Shown here piece after piece: positions 16,815 to 25,679 of a DNA stretch of 64,000 nt. This DNA comes from an uncultured Clostridia bacterium (GTDB lineage Bacteria > Bacillota > Clostridia > Peptostreptococcales > Anaerovoracaceae), in the NCBI GenBank assembly GCA_945928865.1, contig CAMENZ010000002.1, forward strand, positions 160,824 to 224,823, in the 5' to 3' direction. Numbering within the stretch: the first letter of the stretch is position 1; every line of letters begins with the position of its first letter. The translations under genes and the position numbers were made by a program. The notes under the pieces are model-generated. The model had not been told where the DNA came from, searched no databases, and was given only the letters and a program-made list of their open reading frames with translations.

Positions 16815-17894
16815 ATGAAAACTGTTAAACACACTGAAAAGGACTATATAAAATCTAATTGGAGTGGTGGTAAAACCACAGAATTAGCCATATTCCCACC
16901 TGAAGCCGACTATATAAATAGGGATTTTTTATGGAGACTAAGCTCTGCTACTACCGAAATCGAGCAGTCCACCTTCACCAAACTTCCGGATTATGACCGT
17001 ATTCTGATGGTATTAGATGGGGAAATTGTACTCAGCTACGAAGGCAATCATGTAACCCGTCTAAAAACCTTAGAACAAGACCGCTTTGACGGTGGATGGA
17101 CTACTACAGGCTTTGGCAAAATCCACGACCTTAACCTGATGGTTAGAAAAGGTTCTGACGGATATATGGACATATTAGAGCTTTCTTCAGAAAAACAAGA
17201 ATATAAATCCTCTTATATAAGCAATCACGACTGGGCAACCCACATTTTGCTGCAAAAGGAAGGTTACAGCATCGTAAATGTTCAAGGTAAAGAAAATATG
17301 TTAAAAACCGGAGACACCTTAATTATACAAGGGGATAAGGAAGAAGAAATAAATTATTCCATTATGGGAGAAGGATTGATTATAAGAAGTCAAGTCTTTT
17401 ATAATCCAGAGTCAGGAGATGTTTGCAGTGAAGCCATACCTTCTGAAAAGGCTACCTTTGATGATTTCAAACAGGCCATATTCATCGCAAATACTCAATT
17501 CAGAATGGCGAAATACATTTTCAAAAGTCTAAAAAACAAATGGTATGATAGGCAACTTTCCGATAAAATAGAGAAAATCGAAGGTGTTTATGCTACATCT
17601 ATAGTGTTTTTTATAGGGCTTTTAACCTTGGTTTCTCTCTTTGCAAAATCCGGCATAAGTGAAACCTTGTTACTTATTCTAATACTGTCCTGGATACTCC
17701 TAGACTGTATAATAATCTCACCTTTAATATATCTTTTTGTACTTCCTAAGCCAATTAGTAAACATATTAAAGATATAGACAAGCTTACGCCTTATGAAGC
17801 AAGACTTAGGGCTGAAGATCTCACTTCTAATAAAAAAGTAGAAAAAATCATAAAAAAATATAAACACAGTGGTAAAAATATAGACCAAGACTAA
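16815..17894 (+). CDS. HutD-like cupin protein fused to a C-terminal membrane domain
   Basis: Residues 1-195 match HutD/Ves proteins (WSGGKTTELAIFPP, FLWRLSSATTEIEQSTF, DYDRILMVLDGEI, FDGGW), a bicupin family linked to histidine use or stress. Residues 215-359 are unusual: a basic region, two transmembrane segments (about 259-277 and 283-310), and a charged Lys-rich tail. Normal HutD is about 190-200 residues and soluble. No hut genes are near. GAAAGGA before the ATG and an extended -10 (TGCTATAAT near 16710) mark a separate unit. The fusion suggests a membrane-tethered sensor or enzyme, which is inferred. Confidence 0.8.
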   Translation: MKTVKHTEKDYIKSNWSGGKTTELAIFPPEADYINRDFLWRLSSATTEIEQSTFTKLPDYDRILMVLDGEIVLSYEGNHVTRLKTLEQDRFDGGWTTTGFGKIHDLNLMVRKGSDGYMDILELSSEKQEYKSSYISNHDWATHILLQKEGYSIVNVQGKENMLKTGDTLIIQGDKEEEINYSIMGEGLIIRSQVFYNPESGDVCSEAIPSEKATFDDFKQAIFIANTQFRMAKYIFKSLKNKWYDRQLSDKIEKIEGVYATSIVFFIGLLTLVSLFAKSGISETLLLILILSWILLDCIIISPLIYLFVLPKPISKHIKDIDKLTPYEARLRAEDLTSNKKVEKIIKKYKHSGKNIDQD

Positions 17895-17956
17895 AAAAAC
17901 AGCTATCTACACTATACTTAGCTCAAAGCTTTGTATAATATAGATAGCTTTTTAAT
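17893..17956. terminator. Terminator between the HutD-fusion gene and queT
   Basis: GCTATCTA pairs with TAGATAGC around an internally structured loop, with A and T runs on either side. It fits both convergent genes. Confidence 0.65.
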
Positions 17957-17958
17957 TT

Positions 17959-18435
17959 CTACCACTTAATTCTGTTATTAAGCACCTTATAAAGTCCTAT
18001 GCCTAAAATCCCACAGCAGACAACCTCTCCAATTCCCACAGTTAAGGCGAAGTAAGGCAAGGAGCCTTCAACTCCATATACATACCTTAAAACAAAGGGT
18101 ACGATTATAACATTTGCTAAAATAGGAAAAATCGGTGCTAAATATAGCTTTTTCTTTCCAACAAAATAGGTTCCAATAGCTCCTATTAAAGTTGCAATAC
18201 TTCCGAAAATAACATCCCATAAAGCACAACCTGTAAGCATATTAGCCACAAAACAGCCTACCGCCAATCCCGGCACTGCTGCTCCTGTAAACACAGGCAA
18301 AATAGTTAAAGCTTCAGATAATCTAAACTGAATAGCTCCACTAGCGAGTCCTACCATCTGAGATAGGAAAGTCAAGACCACATAAATTGCTGCAATAATA
18401 GCACCTTGGGTCAGGTTCAAAGTTTTTTTGTTCAT
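17959..18435 (-). CDS. queT: QueT-family queuosine-precursor ECF transporter S component
   Basis: 158 residues, mostly hydrophobic with five or more membrane segments. The family pattern includes QFRLSEALTILPVFTGAAVPGL and GCALWDVIFGSIATLIGAIG. QueT proteins import queuosine precursors such as preQ1 with a shared ECF module. The preQ1-I riboswitch immediately upstream supports the assignment directly. It follows ecsC by 54 bases and may be read from the same transcript, with the riboswitch acting on queT translation only. Confidence 0.92.
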   Translation of the reverse strand: MNKKTLNLTQGAIIAAIYVVLTFLSQMVGLASGAIQFRLSEALTILPVFTGAAVPGLAVGCFVANMLTGCALWDVIFGSIATLIGAIGTYFVGKKKLYLAPIFPILANVIIVPFVLRYVYGVEGSLPYFALTVGIGEVVCCGILGIGLYKVLNNRIKW

Positions 18436-18440
18436 TTTTT

Positions 18441-18483
18441 CTCCTTTAGTTTTGTTTATAGTGAGGAAGGTTTCGAACTCACT
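18441..18483 (-). promoter_or_regulatory. PreQ1-I riboswitch, translational type
   Basis: On the minus strand a GTGAG/CTCAC stem encloses the loop TTCGAAACCTTC, followed by an A-rich tail (TATAAACAAAACTAAAGGAG). This is the compact preQ1 class I architecture. The loop CCTT can pair with AAGG of the tail to form the pseudoknot. That AAGGAG is the ribosome site of queT, so preQ1 binding should block translation of its own importer. Confidence 0.85.
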
Positions 18484-18489
18484 TATTTT

Positions 18490-19308
18490 TTAACCTTCTG
18501 AAGAAGACATTTTATTAATTAAAAATCTTCTTCTATATTTGAGAACAGCATAATCGCTGATTCTGCTAACATAAATCGGATCAAAAACACCACCTATGAT
18601 GCCTATTACAAATTGACCCTGTAAAAATTTAGTATAAATCATTTCCTGAGACAAAGCCTTGGAAGTTTCTTTCATCTGCTCTTCCTTAGAAATATTCCAG
18701 CTTCCAATTCTATCTCCATTTGAAGCTATATTATCTATTATGGCATTTACATTTTCATTTCCCTCAACAAATTCAGCTTCATCCTTCATAGCAACTTCTA
18801 TAATCTTAAGTATAAAGATTTTCTCTTCTTCGCTATCATATTCATAGCCAAAACTCAAGGCTATCTGATAAACACTCTTTAATACCATGGCTATAAATAA
18901 AGGTATATCAGGAATTCCAGCCCCCACTAACCCAAAGGCTACTCCTTCCACAGTAGAAATAAATAAGTTGAGTGCCTTGGTGGATTTTGCCCTCTTAGTG
19001 AATTCCCTAGCAGTCTTCCTGTTATTATTCAACTCATTCGCATAGGCATTCACCTTGAAATTAGTTTCCGTCTGCCTCTTATTATAAGTTTTTTCAATCA
19101 CACCTGTGCCCTTATTAAAAATCAGCTGAAAAGCCTTGAAAAAAGCTCCATCTAAGGTTGTCGATAACTTTTTGGGAATAAACTTGCCAAGTTTTTTCAT
19201 CAAAATAGAAGTAGGACCATCAATTCTCTTATCTTGAAATTTCTTTTCCTTCTTTTCTAAATTAATCCATTCCTTTTCCCAAGCTGTTTTTTTATGAAAA
19301 ATCCCCAT
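18490..19308 (-). CDS. EcsC family protein
   Basis: 272 residues. A Lys-rich N-terminus is followed by the EcsC-type core, with GLVGAGIPDIPLFIAMVLKS and YQIALSFGYEYDSEEEKIFI. EcsC proteins were named from the B. subtilis ecsABC cluster and have no settled function; they are thought to be membrane-associated. There are no ecsAB genes here. GAGG is 6 bases before the ATG. The gene stops 7 bases before the queT riboswitch. Confidence 0.85.
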   Translation of the reverse strand: MGIFHKKTAWEKEWINLEKKEKKFQDKRIDGPTSILMKKLGKFIPKKLSTTLDGAFFKAFQLIFNKGTGVIEKTYNKRQTETNFKVNAYANELNNNRKTAREFTKRAKSTKALNLFISTVEGVAFGLVGAGIPDIPLFIAMVLKSVYQIALSFGYEYDSEEEKIFILKIIEVAMKDEAEFVEGNENVNAIIDNIASNGDRIGSWNISKEEQMKETSKALSQEMIYTKFLQGQFVIGIIGGVFDPIYVSRISDYAVLKYRRRFLINKMSSSEG

Positions 19309-19436
19309 AAAATCCTCTTCCCAAAATCCGTAAGCCTCAGCTCTTACACCTTGTCAAATATATACTAGACCATTGTACCACAAATTCTTCACTAAATAAA
19401 CATTTAATTCTTTAGTTTTCTACCATTATTCTCCTC

Positions 19437-19465
19437 TTGCAAAATCCGCCTTTTTAAGGTAATAT
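19437..19465 (+). promoter_or_regulatory. Sigma-A promoter of tmRNA
   Basis: TTGCAA (19437-19442), 17-base spacer, TAATAT (19460-19465), about 15 bases before the mature tmRNA 5' end. Confidence 0.55.
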
Positions 19466-19479
19466 ATATTTACACTCAT

Positions 19480-19836
19480 GGGGATGTAAAGGTTTCGACG
19501 GGGGTGTAGAATCAGGATAAGCGAGCGGTAGTTGGTTCAGTCTACCTTAAAAAGGACCCGTTAAATATAAACGCTAAAAATAATAACAATTTCGCATTAG
19601 CAGCGTAGTCTGCCCGCGTGTCGACTTAGGTTTCCCTGTAGGCCTCTGATTCGGCATCGATTATACAGGCCAACTCTAAGAGAGTTCTCGGTATCTTAGA
19701 GGACTTACGAGATAGATGACTAAATAGTCTGTTAATGGACGATTTAGAAGTCAAAACATTAAATCATTAACTACGCTCGTAGAAACTTCTGTGGAAATGC
19801 TTTCGGACGCGAGTTCGACTCTCGCCATCTCCACCA
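19480..19836 (+). ncRNA. ssrA: Transfer-messenger RNA (tmRNA)
   Basis: It rescues stalled ribosomes and tags the incomplete protein. The 5' end GGGGAUG pairs with CAUCUCC ahead of the 3' ACCA (19833-19836). The T arm reads GCGAGUUCGACUCUCGC. The internal reading frame begins at a GCU resume codon near 19570 and encodes the tag AKNNNNFALAA followed by UAG. The tag ends in the ALAA degron recognised by ClpXP. The length of about 357 bases is normal for a one-piece tmRNA. Its partner smpB lies about 6 kb away. Confidence 0.97.
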
Positions 19837-19894
19837 AACCACGAAGTGTCGAACTCTTTTTTGTAAAAAACAAGTTCGCACTTATATGTGAATT

Positions 19895-19930
19895 AAAGGA
19901 TTGGGCTTAACAGCTCAGTCCTTTTTTATT
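19895..19930 (+). terminator. Intrinsic terminator of ssrA
   Basis: AAGGATTGGGCT pairs with AGCTCAGTCCTT (some G-U pairs) across TAAC, followed by T6. Confidence 0.8.
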
Positions 19931-19962
19931 TAAAAAAGGTAGTAGCTTCGTTTTGGGTTCTT

Positions 19963-20312
19963 CACAAAAAATTTGTGTATGGCAAAATATTAAGCACAAG
20001 GTGTAAATTGCCAAAACATAAGGGGTGGCGAGGATTTTCATCTGTCCTCCCATATTTTTCAATGAATTTTTTTATAAAAATATGGTAACTCACCCTCTAC
20101 CATCTGATTTCCTCTTATGTTTTCAAGGATTTTCAATACATCCACTGTCGAAACATAAGGTAGGAAAAACATATTATATGTTTTTCCCTTACTTTTACGG
20201 TGATTTCAGCTTGCATTTTCATTTTAGATATGCATTAAAGATGCAGCCCCACACTTCAATTGTGTGAGGCTTTGTCTGCAGTCTGAACCTGCCTTTTGGC
20301 AGGTCTTTATTT
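19963..20312. other. Gene-free region of nested perfect inverted repeats (candidate structured RNA)
   Basis: No convincing ORF lies between ssrA and the L,D-transpeptidase gene. AAAACATAAG (20013-20022) pairs with CTTATGTTTT (20114-20123). Inside, GGGTG pairs with CACCC (20023-20027/20091-20095). This encloses two arms, GAGGA/TCCTC (20030-20049) and CCATATTTTT/AAAAATATGG (20050-20085), making a three-way junction. A second domain has CACTGT/ACGGTG (20143-20202) around GGAAAAACATA/TATGTTTTTCC (20163-20187). It ends with GCCCCACAC/GTGTGAGGC and the hairpin ACCTGCC-TTTT-GGCAGGT plus T-rich tail. The strand is undecided. AAACATAAGG occurs twice, so internal duplication is possible. Confidence 0.5.
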
Positions 20313-20330
20313 ATATAATATTTTTTCTAA

Positions 20331-21890
20331 TTACCCTTTTACCACAATTACTCTAGTGCCAAACTTTGCATTATCAAATATCCACTTGGCATTTTCCATA
20401 CTTAATCTGATACAACCATGTGAAGCAGCTATTCCTAATCTGCCATCAATAATTACATCCATGCTGCGATAATCATATAATACAGAATGGAAATATATAG
20501 GACCCCAAATTCTTGTCGCATACCATACAGTATAAGTTTTTTCTTCATCACCGAAGGAATTCAACTTGCCTACTACACTGAAATCGCCTATAGGTGTAAA
20601 ATACTCTTTAGCATCTTTTCCGGCTACATTCATTCCTGTAGTACATTTCCATTGATTTTGCATTACCCAACTGTTATTAATGTTTTTATAAATATTAACT
20701 CTTTTATTTTCAATGCTAACTGTAATGGCATATTTTGTGCCACTTTTAGCATTCTTAATAGCATTCCAAGCCGCTAAAGATACACCTCTACATTCGCCGG
20801 TAGTTGGATCAAAATAATATTTTTCATCGCCAATTACTTGCTCACCTTTAGCAGTTACACCATTAGTATAATAGAATTTTCTATAATTTACTGTTGCCCA
20901 ACCATTAGAATCTGCTACAGCTGTTTTAACTCCACTCCAAGATGATGCCATAATATCATCTCTAAAAGTCTTAACGGCTCTAACTTTGAAATAATATCTA
21001 TAACCATTTCGCAATCCGAAAATCCTACCGGTAGTTTTCCCCCTATTAGTCAACATGGCAGTTTTACTATCGGAAAAGTCCGGACTGGTAGAATACATGA
21101 CCTCATACTTATTAGCTAAGTCTAAATTAAGTTTACTCCATGTCAGTTCCACCCACGGCTTCTTAGTGATAGCCTTTTTAAGTCTTACGCTAGGAGGTGC
21201 TACAGGTTTAGTATAAGGTGTAATATATTTACCTAAATAACCATTGATGTACTCTCCTGTTTCCTTATTCAAAATCTTCGCAGCAACTTTCACTCTATAA
21301 AACTTACCACTTAGCAATTCCTCTAAGGTGGCTTCTGTAGTATTGGCATCTACAGTCTTTTCTTTAAGATATATGCCTTTTTTTCTATCATATACGAATA
21401 TATCATAGCCCTCAATCGGAACCTGTGTAAAAGACTCCCATTTAATATTTACCGAATTACTAGTGTTTTCTGTCATCACCAGACCTAAAACTCTATCTAA
21501 AATGGTAAATTTAGCGCTTATTTCCCCGCTCCCATTTTTTTCTGCTACACCCTTTAAAGTTACTGTTGCTTGACCGGCTTCCACATTATTACTATATTCT
21601 ACAGTATAGTAGTGAGCAGGCACTTCCTTTCCATCAAAAGTGGTTATGGACTTTATTTTAGGTTTCTTTTCAAGTCCATCATAAGCTACCATTTCATACT
21701 CAAGCTTTACAGTACATAAGCCTAAATTAACATAGCCTATATCTTCTAACACCACATTTTCTGCATTAGTAGGCTCAACTTTAGTTTTAGCACCCTTAGA
21801 TGAGTTAGCACCTAAAGCTGTCAAGCTCATTACCATCATGAAAATCAGCAAAATTACCCCTGTAATAATTACTAATCTAATTTTTTTCAA
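20331..21890 (-). CDS. Secreted or anchored L,D-transpeptidase (YkuD) with fibronectin III-like domains
   Basis: 519 residues. A signal-anchor helix (5-28) is followed by a beta-rich N-terminal part. Two fibronectin type III-like modules (about 130-330: NSVNIKWESFTQVPIEGYDI and PWVELTWSKLNLDLANKYEV) come next, then a C-terminal YkuD domain with the catalytic signature HSVLYD...ASHGCIRLS. Such enzymes form 3-3 crosslinks in peptidoglycan or attach proteins. The start codon is TTG at 21890 with AAGGAG 8 bases upstream. It is a single-gene unit with its own promoter. Confidence 0.93.
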   Translation of the reverse strand: MKKIRLVIITGVILLIFMMVMSLTALGANSSKGAKTKVEPTNAENVVLEDIGYVNLGLCTVKLEYEMVAYDGLEKKPKIKSITTFDGKEVPAHYYTVEYSNNVEAGQATVTLKGVAEKNGSGEISAKFTILDRVLGLVMTENTSNSVNIKWESFTQVPIEGYDIFVYDRKKGIYLKEKTVDANTTEATLEELLSGKFYRVKVAAKILNKETGEYINGYLGKYITPYTKPVAPPSVRLKKAITKKPWVELTWSKLNLDLANKYEVMYSTSPDFSDSKTAMLTNRGKTTGRIFGLRNGYRYYFKVRAVKTFRDDIMASSWSGVKTAVADSNGWATVNYRKFYYTNGVTAKGEQVIGDEKYYFDPTTGECRGVSLAAWNAIKNAKSGTKYAITVSIENKRVNIYKNINNSWVMQNQWKCTTGMNVAGKDAKEYFTPIGDFSVVGKLNSFGDEEKTYTVWYATRIWGPIYFHSVLYDYRSMDVIIDGRLGIAASHGCIRLSMENAKWIFDNAKFGTRVIVVKG

Positions 21891-21948
21891 TTCACTTTCT
21901 CCTTAAATCTTCTATACTCGCAGGCTTCTAAAAGACCTGATTATGCCT

Positions 21949-21977
21949 ATATTACTATAAACTCATCTACTTTACAA
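21949..21977 (-). promoter_or_regulatory. Sigma-A promoter of the L,D-transpeptidase gene
   Basis: TTGTAA (21972-21977), 17-base spacer, TAATAT (21949-21954) on the minus strand. Confidence 0.6.
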
Positions 21978-22091
21978 GTCCACTTTTAAGAAAAAATACA
22001 CATTCTTATCACATTTCTTCACTTTTTTACCATAATTTTACGAAAGAACCTAAAATTATAATAAAATTTCTCAAATATATAAGTTTTTTCC

Positions 22092-24161
22092 CTAAACCCA
22101 ATTAATTTTAGTTGTTTCAGGAAAAGCATTTTCTTCGATTCTAATTTGAGCATCTTTAGATATATAAACCTCTTTAAGTCCATTGCAATTTTCAAAGGCT
22201 CCACCATCGATTTGTCGGATTTTGTCCCCTAATCTAATTTCCCTTAAAGCTGTGCAATCTTTAAAACTGCCTTCCATAATATGCATTAAATTATTAGAGA
22301 AGCTTATTTCCTTTAACCTTTTGCAGCCCTTAAAAGCATTAGGTAATATTACCTTCACATTTTCGCCCAAATCTAGCTTTTCCACATTGCTCTCACTAAA
22401 AGCCTTCTTATCAATGCCAAACACCGGCAGCCCTAAGAAATTATCCGGTATAGTAATTTCTTTTGCCTTAAAAAGTTGATCTTCCGGTTCTGTAATTAAA
22501 GATTCTTCCATAGTATTGATGCTATAACCTAAAAATCCATTTTCCCCTATGATTTCCTTTTTCTTTTTAACTAAATTTGTATCTAAAGAAAAGTTTGTTC
22601 CAAAGGCTCTATCCATAGGAATGGTGACTCCTAAATAGGTTATGCACTTAAACAGTATTACATCCTCCGGTCTCACCTCATCCCTTAAGTACTCATAAAG
22701 TTTCTTCTTGCTTAGAATCATCCTAACATTTTCTACCCCTTCCTTTTTCAAGGTTCTATAAAGGGTTCTAACATCTCCATATCGCTCTAAAGCCTTATCT
22801 TCCTTTGAAGCCCTTCCAAAACATATAATCTGATCCAAGTCCAACTTAGCCAGCTCTACAGCTAACTCTTGAGTCTTGGCTTTCCTATCCTTACCTAAAC
22901 CGTTTTCCGCTCCAACTATGGCAATTTTCTTACCTTCCTCTTCAGTCTCAATTTGAGCCAAAATATTAGCCGAATTGATTATGGTTTCGTTAGCCACATT
23001 ATAACAATCCACAAACAATGTGTTCTTTCCATATTTCATTAGATTTTGTCTATTTCCTTGCATTTTTATCTTAGAAATAGATTCCAAAATCTCACTTTCC
23101 TTAACCTTACATAACATTCCTAAGGCAAAGGCAGCCAATACATTATAGGCATTATATTCTCCGGATACCTGCGTAATCACATGACAAGTTCTAGGTTTAC
23201 CGTTTCCTTTAGCTCCCTTAATAAAAGGTACATATTCCACATCCATTTCCAGATGCTCTACTCCGTCTTCTGAAACGGATCTAAGATTCTTGCCACGAAA
23301 GTCAACCTTTTCCTCACATTCTATTCCGAAGGAGACTAAATTACATTTATAATCGTAATTTCTCAAACCCTCATCATCGAAATTAACTATGGCTGTTCCA
23401 CCTTCATTTAAATTTTCAACTAACTCAAGCTTATCCTTAAATAGAGCTTCAAATGTTCCGTAACTTCCTAAGTGATGAGGTTTTACATTAGTAACCACAG
23501 CAAAATCCGGTCTCAGATACGAAGCTCCCACTTTGATTGCATCAATTCTAACAGCCCCGACTTCCTGAACAAAATATTTTGTCAAAACTCCCATGTGCTT
23601 CATAATATTATCCATAATACTATGCAGTGAATTATTATTAGCCTTATTTGCAAAATATCGAATAGGTGCCTTATCCTTTAAAACCCCGCCTATGAACATT
23701 TTAGTAGTAGTTTTACCAAAGGAGCCTGTAATACCGACAACTTTTCCCTTGTAACCTTTTCTGTATTTTTCTAAAATGCCATGACATTGAGTTTTCGCAT
23801 CTTCTAAAAACACTAGAGGAAGTTTATCCCACTCTGTTCCGCTTTTATCTAAATTATCATAAGTATCCTTATCTAGAAATATTACCTTAGGCTTAATTTT
23901 ACTAAACTTATTTAATGCCTTAACCATAAGTGTTTCATCTGCCATAGGTAGTATCACCGCTGAATCCGGTTCTACATCTATATGAGTAAAATATATATCC
24001 CTAACCTTAAATTTAGAAACACCCTTAAGAGCTTCCGGAAGCTCCACCCCTAATTGTTTCGCTATAACCCCTATAGGAGTGTGTCTTTTATTATATAAAT
24101 CCTTAGCCTTATTTAATGCCTTCTTACCTATTCTTCTTTTTATATTTGCAAAACTTCCCAT
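22092..24161 (-). CDS. Mur ligase (MurF-like) fused to C-terminal BspA-type leucine-rich repeats
   Basis: 689 residues. Residues 1-130 form an N-terminal substrate-binding region. The central ATPase has GITGSFGKTTTK, an EVGAVRIDAIK segment, TNVKPHHLGSYG, and the GEYNAYNVLAAFALG helix of Mur ligases. The third domain contains VDCYNVANETI. From about 575 the protein changes to LRR_5 repeats of about 23 residues (IPDNFLGLPVFGIDKKAF, LPNAFKGCKRLKEISF, MEGSFKDCTALREIRL, GGAFENCNGLKEVYI). Normal MurF ends near residue 460. Ligase specificity is unproven; no dcw genes are near. The gene follows the hydrogenase-like gene by 30 bases. Confidence 0.85.
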   Translation of the reverse strand: MGSFANIKRRIGKKALNKAKDLYNKRHTPIGVIAKQLGVELPEALKGVSKFKVRDIYFTHIDVEPDSAVILPMADETLMVKALNKFSKIKPKVIFLDKDTYDNLDKSGTEWDKLPLVFLEDAKTQCHGILEKYRKGYKGKVVGITGSFGKTTTKMFIGGVLKDKAPIRYFANKANNNSLHSIMDNIMKHMGVLTKYFVQEVGAVRIDAIKVGASYLRPDFAVVTNVKPHHLGSYGTFEALFKDKLELVENLNEGGTAIVNFDDEGLRNYDYKCNLVSFGIECEEKVDFRGKNLRSVSEDGVEHLEMDVEYVPFIKGAKGNGKPRTCHVITQVSGEYNAYNVLAAFALGMLCKVKESEILESISKIKMQGNRQNLMKYGKNTLFVDCYNVANETIINSANILAQIETEEEGKKIAIVGAENGLGKDRKAKTQELAVELAKLDLDQIICFGRASKEDKALERYGDVRTLYRTLKKEGVENVRMILSKKKLYEYLRDEVRPEDVILFKCITYLGVTIPMDRAFGTNFSLDTNLVKKKKEIIGENGFLGYSINTMEESLITEPEDQLFKAKEITIPDNFLGLPVFGIDKKAFSESNVEKLDLGENVKVILPNAFKGCKRLKEISFSNNLMHIMEGSFKDCTALREIRLGDKIRQIDGGAFENCNGLKEVYISKDAQIRIEENAFPETTKINWV

Positions 24162-24191
24162 CTTCTAAAAACCTTCCACAATTTCAAAACA

Positions 24192-25595
24192 TTAAAATAT
24201 AGTCTCTTTCTTAGCTGCACTACAATATTTTTCCAAGTGCATAGCTGAATTTTTCTTATTCCTAAGAGTTCCTCTACCTCCGATACACCCCATATCACAG
24301 ATCATACCTTCAATAAAGTTACCATCTAATTTTCCTCTTTTAGCCTTCATAAGAGCCGCCTTACACTCATCTATTCCATTACATACCACCGGTTTGAATT
24401 CAAAATCCGAATGTCCTAACTCTACTAAAGCTTCCTGAACTGCCCTTGTAACTCCGCCACTCATGGCAAACCCTCTTCCAAAAGGTGAAGCCCCTTGAAT
24501 ATCAGTTTCTTCTAAGGTTTCAATCTTAATATCCTTGCTATCAAATATCGCCAACAATTCCTCAAAAGTTATTACATGATCCACATAAGGGTTCACACTA
24601 TCATGAGCCTGCTCCCATTTCTTAGAAATACAAGGTCCTATGAAGGTAACCACTGCATTGGGATCTTCTTCTTTGACCATTCTACCTGTCACTGCCATTG
24701 GTGAAGGAGTATGAGAAATATGCTCACTAAGTTCCGGAAAAGCTACATTTATGTACTCTACAAATGCCGGGCAACAAGAGGAAGTTAAAAAGCCCTTCTC
24801 CATAAGCTCAACCGCCTCCGATTTAACTACTTCATCAGCACCCTTAGCCACTTCTACTACATAGTCAAAGCCCACCTTTTTAAGAGCTGTAATAACCTGT
24901 CCTAAAGTTGCATCAGGATATTGGGAAGCTACAGCCGGTGCCACTATAGCATAGATTTTCTTACCTGTAATCTCCTTATCTCTTATTTCTTCTATAACAT
25001 CTACTATAAAGGATTTATCCAGCATCGCTCCAAAAGGACATTCCCAAACACATGCACCGCAAACTATACATTTTTCAGGAATAATTTCTGCGTCGCCTTC
25101 ATCATTCATAAAAATTGCATCTACCTTACAAGCACTTTCACAAGGTCTCTTGATATTAGTTATGGCATGATACTTACAGGATATTGCACATCTACCACAC
25201 TCTACACACCTACCCTTATCAATATGTGCATAACCCCTATCGTCTAAAAATATTGCGTCTGTAGGGCAACTTTCTTTACAGTTATGAGCTAGGCAACCTC
25301 TACATAAATTCGTCACTGTATGACCTGATTTAGGACATTCATCACAAGCTATAGATACTACCTGTACAGTATTTTTCTTGCCTATATCTGTACCTAAAGC
25401 AATTCTCATCCTGTCAGCAACAATCGCCCTATCCTTATAAATACAACAACTTATAGGAGGCTCACCCTTTATTAATACCTTATTGCTGATTTCATTAAAC
25501 ACAGAAAAGGCATCCTTTTTATTCCATGTCTGTTTAGCAATCTCTCTCAACACCAAATACTTAACTTCCTGCACTCTGCTGTCGAAAATCTTCAC
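24192..25595 (-). CDS. [FeFe]-hydrogenase-type iron-sulfur protein
   Basis: 467 residues. An N-terminal ferredoxin-like region (about 75-200) carries several Cys clusters, including CRGCLAHNCKESCP, CVECGRCAISC and CIVCGACVWECP. The H-cluster domain follows with all three motifs: L1 TSSCCPAF, L2 IGPCISKKWE and L3 EGMICDMGCIGGRG. All four cluster-ligating cysteines are present. L1 ends in AF rather than the GW or MW of typical group A enzymes, which suggests a group B-like monomeric hydrogenase or sensor. It needs the HydEFG maturases, not seen here. It probably belongs to a transcript with smpB upstream. Confidence 0.85.
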   Translation of the reverse strand: MKIFDSRVQEVKYLVLREIAKQTWNKKDAFSVFNEISNKVLIKGEPPISCCIYKDRAIVADRMRIALGTDIGKKNTVQVVSIACDECPKSGHTVTNLCRGCLAHNCKESCPTDAIFLDDRGYAHIDKGRCVECGRCAISCKYHAITNIKRPCESACKVDAIFMNDEGDAEIIPEKCIVCGACVWECPFGAMLDKSFIVDVIEEIRDKEITGKKIYAIVAPAVASQYPDATLGQVITALKKVGFDYVVEVAKGADEVVKSEAVELMEKGFLTSSCCPAFVEYINVAFPELSEHISHTPSPMAVTGRMVKEEDPNAVVTFIGPCISKKWEQAHDSVNPYVDHVITFEELLAIFDSKDIKIETLEETDIQGASPFGRGFAMSGGVTRAVQEALVELGHSDFEFKPVVCNGIDECKAALMKAKRGKLDGNFIEGMICDMGCIGGRGTLRNKKNSAMHLEKYCSAAKKETIF

Positions 25596-25679
25596 TTTGT
25601 ACCTCTTTTTTCTCTAACACTTTTACATTATCTTATAATCATATATTTCTGCAATTCTCTAACTTTAATTGCACTTAGA

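Noticed and set aside
18460..18485. TTTCGAACTC resembling a tRNA T-loop
   Set aside because: It is the loop and stem of the preQ1 riboswitch; there is no cloverleaf.
20025..20267. 80-codon plus-strand ORF
   Set aside because: It is a by-product of the nested inverted repeats, lacks a Shine-Dalgarno site and resembles no protein.
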